Positions 63,390 to 64,000 of a stretch of DNA of 64,000 bases are shown here, one piece after another; the stretch's first letter is position 1, and the number at the start of each line of letters is the position of its first letter. Origin of the DNA: Sphingobacterium olei (GTDB lineage Bacteria > Bacteroidota > Bacteroidia > Sphingobacteriales > Sphingobacteriaceae); NCBI RefSeq assembly GCF_005048855.1, contig NZ_SUME01000002.1, positions 310,001-374,000 of the forward strand. The letters are read 5' to 3'. The translations under genes and the position numbers were made by a program. The notes under the pieces are model-generated. The model made no database searches. It was given only the letters and a program-made list of their open reading frames with translations, and had not been told where the DNA came from.

Positions 63390-64000
63390 TTAATTCGTTA
63401 CCTGGAATGTAATCGCATCCAAGTTTTGTGCTACCCCATCTGGCCCAACCCCAACAATATCGTAGATCATTACAACAGAACCCGACGTAATTCCACCTAG
63501 CGCCGTTTTCATCGCTCCCGAGAACGAAGCTCCAGAAGACTGATAAGGCCCTATTGGATCTACTCGAGGTTTAGCAATATACATATTAAACTTCGTGATA
63601 CTAAATTTAGCATCAAATTCAAAATTATCCAACGATGCCGAAACGACATTTTGCCCTCTCAATTGTGCTGCAGATACACGCCCACCAGTTTTGCCTGCTA
63701 TACGAGCAGTCGGTTTAGGAATACGTTTCACACGAAACTTTGTACTACCTAACTGTTGTGTCTTGTCTCCTATTTTCGCAGAAACATTGATAGTAGCCTC
63801 GCCTGTAGAAGTTACCCGTGCAGTATATTTGCCGCCGGATCCAGAAATCGAAACATTCGAACCCGAAACAAGCAAATTCTCTTTTGGGATACCTGGTGCC
63901 GATACCGAAATTGGATTATTTACACCAATATACAATACGTTCATCGCATCCGGGGAGACGACAGCTGAAGGACGGGCAACCTGATAAGTCATCGGTTCTG
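63390..64000 (-). CDS. gldM: Gliding motility protein GldM, C-terminal part (5' end outside window)
   Basis: The frame is open to the right edge of the window, so only the C-terminal region, about 203 residues, is visible. An in-frame ATG at 63992 is internal and not the real start. The segment shows beta-sandwich periplasmic domains of GldM (VVSPDAMNVLYIGVNNPIS, SVSIGGxG-like repeats and FRVKRIPKPTARI). GldM and GldL form the proton-driven motor of the type IX secretion system. It precedes gldN by 19 bp. Confidence 0.95.
   Translation of the reverse strand, partial: EPMTYQVARPSAVVSPDAMNVLYIGVNNPISVSAPGIPKENLLVSGSNVSISGSGGKYTARVTSTGEATINVSAKIGDKTQQLGSTKFRVKRIPKPTARIAGKTGGRVSAAQLRGQNVVSASLDNFEFDAKFSITKFNMYIAKPRVDPIGPYQSSGASFSGAMKTALGGITSGSVVMIYDIVGVGPDGVAQNLDAITFQVTN

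Overview
The window comes from a Bacteroidota genome, most likely Sphingobacteriaceae or a close relative. The evidence is three SusC/SusD-type outer-membrane uptake pairs, gliding/type IX secretion genes (gldM, gldN), a GLPGLI-family protein, a DUF2723 membrane protein, an S16 protein with the long C-terminal tail seen in this phylum, and promoters of the Bacteroidota form (TTG, about 19 bp, TAnnTTTG). I saw no rRNA, tRNA, CRISPR array, phage gene or insertion sequence.

Positions 1-26060 are all on the minus strand and devoted to nutrient capture. Reading in transcription order from the right, a first locus (26060-17970) encodes SusC, SusD and two surface lipoproteins of DUF5000/DUF4998 type, closed by a strong terminator. 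A second locus (about 17617-4434) is the unusual one. It encodes a lipoprotein glutamate-racemase homologue, a penicillin/acyl-homoserine-lactone acylase, an S9 peptidase, a protein with two different serine beta-lactamase/DD-peptidase domains, then SusC and a SusD-like lipoprotein. Five of the six carry export signals I can read clearly, and the gaps are only 11-51 bp. A third locus (4015 to beyond position 1) begins another SusC/SusD pair. The control region before the second locus is a diverged copy of the one before the third locus, and it still carries the first codons of a lost susC. This suggests the second operon captured a susC promoter.

Positions 26331-38474 hold mixed housekeeping and envelope genes: surE, a lipid kinase, an exported Mn-type superoxide dismutase, a cold-shock-domain protein, an alpha-oxoamine synthase overlapping a TetR regulator, a HAD phosphatase, a thioredoxin/MmcQ/SMP-30 cluster, and a TonB-type outer-membrane protein overlapping a GLPGLI gene.

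Positions 38637-64000 are mostly core genes: dnaK, a sugar nucleotidyltransferase, a HerA-like ATPase, SulP transporter plus beta-carbonic anhydrase, a degenerate FAD-oxidoreductase-like protein, glnS, a DUF2723 protein, metF behind a SAM-I riboswitch, rimM, rpsP, an AddAB-type helicase-nuclease pair whose AddB lacks the iron-sulfur cysteines, a JmjC/cupin oxygenase, gldN and partial gldM.

The main candidate for an undescribed system is the 4434-17367 operon. It reads as an extracytoplasmic pathway to capture, deacylate, hydrolyse and perhaps racemise an acylated, D-amino-acid-containing compound. The function is inferred from families and context only.
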